Assembly (NCBI GenBank): GCA_023437285.1
Contig: JAEZGP010000794.1
Coordinates: 1 to 8,075, forward strand
Source of the DNA: Actinomycetes bacterium
GTDB taxonomy: Bacteria; Actinomycetota; Actinomycetes; Mycobacteriales; Micromonosporaceae
Length of the DNA stretch: 8,075 nt
Direction: 5' to 3'
Below are positions 6,023 to 8,075 of the stretch, piece after piece (positions within the stretch are counted from its first letter, which is position 1; each line of letters starts with the position of its first letter). The translations under genes were made by a program, and so were the position numbers. The notes beneath the pieces are model-generated. The model was not told the origin of the DNA. It searched no databases and saw only the letters and a program-made list of their open reading frames with translations.

Positions 6023-6562
6023 TCAGGCGCGCGACCCGGCGACGTACGGGGTGAAGCGCCAGCGCCGCGACGTGGCATACCAGGCCTGCTCCGCGACCAC
6101 GGCCCGCTTCGGGCCCCGCGTGGCGGCGTCGCGGTCCGGCCCAGTGAGCACCTCGAGGTCGGCCAGCTCGTGCAGGACGAAGCAGTTCAACTCGCCGTCG
6201 GGCGCCTGCGGGGCGTACAGCCGCCGGATGCGCAGCCAGGACGGGGCGTTGAGCAGCAGCGGGGAGTGCTCAGTGTCGTACCAGTCGTCGAAGACCGGCA
6301 GCGCCTCGATCGGTACGGCGAAGCTGACCACCAGCAGGTGGGCGGTGGCCTGCGCCGCCGGCCCGGAGTCGTAGACCAGCTCGCACGCCAGTCCGCCCGG
6401 TACGGTGCCGGGCAGCAGTGCCAGCCCGGTCGTACCCTCGTCCTCCGGCGCGTACCACTCCCCCGGCCCGGCCGCGGCCGTGATCTCGTCCAGCGGCGCG
6501 CGCAGCAGCGTGACCAGGGGTCGGGGCGGCGCATCGACCAGCATGGCCTTGGGATCGTTCAT
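6023..6562 (-). CDS. Small hypothetical protein, probable dimeric alpha/beta-barrel (EthD/ABM-like) fold
   Basis: A 179-residue soluble protein with no signal peptide or membrane segment. ATG at 6562 overlaps the aldehyde dehydrogenase stop by 4 bases (ATGA), which fixes the start and implies coupled translation. The frame continues upstream, but only as an arginine-rich shadow of the dehydrogenase gene. The clearest motif is FDDWYDTEHSPLLL (91-104) followed by WLRIRRLYAP (109-118). This resembles the WYdxEHxP pattern of small ferredoxin-like alpha/beta-barrel proteins such as EthD-type and antibiotic-monooxygenase-like proteins, which often bind small aromatic or polyketide-like ligands. A weaker similar half at about 15-85 suggests a duplicated barrel in one chain. 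The fold assignment is pattern recognition and the function is unknown. The overlap suggests it serves the same substrate as the dehydrogenase, for example as an accessory isomerase, lyase or binding protein (inference). Confidence 0.82.
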   Translation of the reverse strand: MNDPKAMLVDAPPRPLVTLLRAPLDEITAAAGPGEWYAPEDEGTTGLALLPGTVPGGLACELVYDSGPAAQATAHLLVVSFAVPIEALPVFDDWYDTEHSPLLLNAPSWLRIRRLYAPQAPDGELNCFVLHELADLEVLTGPDRDAATRGPKRAVVAEQAWYATSRRWRFTPYVAGSRA

Positions 6563-8043
6563 CGTCGTGTCCTCACGTTGACCGCCTTCACCTGCGCGTA
6601 GGAGCGCAACTCGTCCAGGCACTCCTCCCGGCCGAGACCGCTGTCGCGTACCCCGCCGAACGGCATGCCCCAGTAGTGCCGGCTCACGTCGTTGACCCAC
6701 ACGTACCCGGTGTCCAGGCCGCGTACGGCTTGCATCGCCTGGCTCAGGTCGTTGGTCCACACCGCGCCGGTGAGGCCGTACTGCACCGCATTGGCCCGCG
6801 CGAGCGCGTCGTCCAGATCGGACCAGCCCAGTACGGAGATGACCGGGCCGAAGATCTCCTCGCGGGCGATGCGCATGCTCTGCTCGACCCGGTCGAAGAG
6901 CACGGGGTACTGGTAGTACCCGGCGCGCGCGTCGCGGACGCTCGGCCCGCATACCAGGCGCGCGCCTTCGTCCCGCCCGGCGGTCACGTACCCGGCGACC
7001 CGGTCGCGGTGCGCGGCCGAGACGAGCGGCCCCATGGCGGTGCCCTCCGCGTACGCGACGCCCGGTTCGATCTTCGCCAGCCGCGCCGCCACCGCCTCGA
7101 CCACCTCGTCGTGGATGCGCGCGTGCACGAAGACCCGGGAGGTGGAGCCGCACGACTGCCCGGCGCAGCTGTCCAGGTTCATGCCGGCGACGACCGCGTC
7201 GGCCACCGCGTCCACCGGGGCGTCCGGGAAGACGATCATCGCGTTCTTGCCGCCGAGTTCCAGCGACACGTGCCGCACCGCCGACTCGGCCGCCGCGCGC
7301 TGGATGGCCAGGCCGGTGGCGAGGCTGCCGGTGAACCCGATCCGGCGCACCTCGGGATGGGTGACCAGCGCCGCGCCGGTCCGCGCGCCGCCGGACAGCA
7401 CGGTCAGCACCCCGGGCGGCAGCACGTCGCGGGCCAGTTCGGCCAGCCGCAGCGCGGACAGCGGCGTCTGGTCGGCCGGTTTCAGCACGACGGCGTTGCC
7501 CATCACCAGCGGCGGCAGCATCGCCTTGATGGCGAAGTACGCCGGGTGGTTGTAGGCGACGACGCGGGCCACCACCCCGAACGGCTGGTACTCGCTGAAG
7601 TGCAGGTCGCGCGGGTCGATCGGGATGGTGTCGCCGCCGGTCATGCCGGCCACCGCCGGCCAGGTGACGAACTGGTGCAGGCAGCGTTCGATGTCGGCGA
7701 CCATCGCCGGGTACGGGTTGCCGCCGTCCATGGCGTCGAGCATCGCCAGCTCGTGCCGGTGCTCCCGGACCACCTGGCCGAACGCGTCGAGGTAGCGGCG
7801 CCGGCCCGGTACGCCGAGGGCGTGCCAGTCGGGCTGGGCCGCCAGGCCGGCCCGGACGGCCCGGTCCACAACGGCTTCGGTGGCCTGCGGGACGTGCGTC
7901 AGCGGGGACCCGGTGGACGGGTCGACCGTCTCGGCCACGGCCAGGCCGGTCACCGGCTCGCCGGCGACGGTGATGCCCGGCGGTTCGGCGGCGAGCCGGT
8001 CACGGACCAGGTCGGCCAGGGCCGCGATGCTGCCGGTACTCAC
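6559..8043 (-). CDS. NAD(P)-dependent aldehyde dehydrogenase
   Basis: A 494-residue enzyme of standard family length that oxidises an aldehyde to the carboxylic acid. All key residues are present: Asn165 in VVAYNHPAYF (the family usually has WNFP), Lys188 in LKPAD for cofactor binding, the Rossmann signature GFTGS (236-240), the general base Glu262 in LELGGKN, the nucleophile Cys298 in AGQSCGSTSR, and EEIFGP (395-400). Replacement of Trp-Asn-Phe by Tyr-Asn-His near the oxyanion site is a little unusual. It looks like the betaine-/4-aminobutyraldehyde-type broad group, but the substrate cannot be set from this. GTG at 8043 has GGAGG 7 bases upstream. Its stop overlaps the start of the 179-residue protein gene, and its own start appears to overlap the stop of an upstream gene, so it sits inside an operon entering from the right. 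In context it could oxidise an aldehyde made by the ThDP enzyme. Confidence 0.94.
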   Translation of the reverse strand: MSTGSIAALADLVRDRLAAEPPGITVAGEPVTGLAVAETVDPSTGSPLTHVPQATEAVVDRAVRAGLAAQPDWHALGVPGRRRYLDAFGQVVREHRHELAMLDAMDGGNPYPAMVADIERCLHQFVTWPAVAGMTGGDTIPIDPRDLHFSEYQPFGVVARVVAYNHPAYFAIKAMLPPLVMGNAVVLKPADQTPLSALRLAELARDVLPPGVLTVLSGGARTGAALVTHPEVRRIGFTGSLATGLAIQRAAAESAVRHVSLELGGKNAMIVFPDAPVDAVADAVVAGMNLDSCAGQSCGSTSRVFVHARIHDEVVEAVAARLAKIEPGVAYAEGTAMGPLVSAAHRDRVAGYVTAGRDEGARLVCGPSVRDARAGYYQYPVLFDRVEQSMRIAREEIFGPVISVLGWSDLDDALARANAVQYGLTGAVWTNDLSQAMQAVRGLDTGYVWVNDVSRHYWGMPFGGVRDSGLGREECLDELRSYAQVKAVNVRTRR

Positions 8044-8075
8044 TGGTCTGCCTCCGTCGCTGGGTCGCTGTAACC
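8040..8075 (-). CDS. Possible C-terminal tail of an upstream gene, cut by the right edge
   Basis: A minus-strand frame is open from the edge to TGA at 8042-8040, encoding GYSDPATEADQ. Its stop would overlap the GTG of the aldehyde dehydrogenase gene as GTGA, the same 4-base coupling seen at 2592-2595 and 6559-6562. Eleven codons cannot identify a protein. The other frames are also open over this short stretch, so this rests mainly on the overlap pattern. Confidence 0.35.
   Translation of the reverse strand, partial: GYSDPATEADQ

Noticed and set aside
6563..7153. The upstream extension of the 179-residue protein frame to 376 codons
   Set aside because: The extension lies inside the aldehyde dehydrogenase gene in another frame. 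The ATGA overlap marks the natural start at 6562.

Overview
The window is chromosomal-type DNA from a very GC-rich bacterium, almost certainly an actinomycete. The coding regions have strongly GC-biased third codon positions, four of the six complete or start-visible minus-strand genes begin with GTG, and neighbouring genes overlap by 4 bases (GTGA or ATGA). The frequent CGTAC/GTAC in coding sequence would suit Micromonosporaceae, but that is a weak guess. I see no mobile element, RNA gene, CRISPR array or origin.

Layout, left to right. (1) The start of a minus-strand gene of unknown function runs off the left edge. It is preceded by a promoter-like sequence with a perfect 7-bp inverted repeat. 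(2) A MarR-family regulator (minus, 215-760). (3) A minus-strand catabolic operon, transcribed from about 5100 down to 829: CaiB/BaiF-type CoA-transferase, acyl-CoA dehydrogenase, then a thiamine-diphosphate (ThDP) enzyme of the acetolactate synthase/benzoylformate decarboxylase type. (4) A 119-bp divergent intergenic region with a candidate minus-strand promoter and candidate operator. (5) On the plus strand, a maleate isomerase/arylmalonate decarboxylase superfamily protein (5148-5903). (6) Tandem hairpins between convergent genes. (7) A second minus-strand operon entering from the right: tail of an unseen gene, aldehyde dehydrogenase, and a small ferredoxin-like alpha/beta-barrel protein.

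How the genes may work together (inference): the enzymes fit a short catabolic route for a small organic acid. The ThDP enzyme could decarboxylate or cleave a 2-oxo acid to an aldehyde, the aldehyde dehydrogenase could oxidise that to an acid, the CoA-transferase could activate the acid, and the acyl-CoA dehydrogenase could desaturate the thioester. The superfamily protein at 5148 would isomerise, racemise or decarboxylate an entry compound. The substrate cannot be read from the sequence.

The two most notable points are these. First, related AT-rich elements built on CTTGAGT/ACTCAAG lie upstream of the left-edge gene, upstream of marR, and in the divergent region, as expected of a local regulon of the MarR protein. 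Second, the protein at 5148 appears to lack both catalytic cysteines of its superfamily, so its chemistry is probably not that of classical maleate isomerase.
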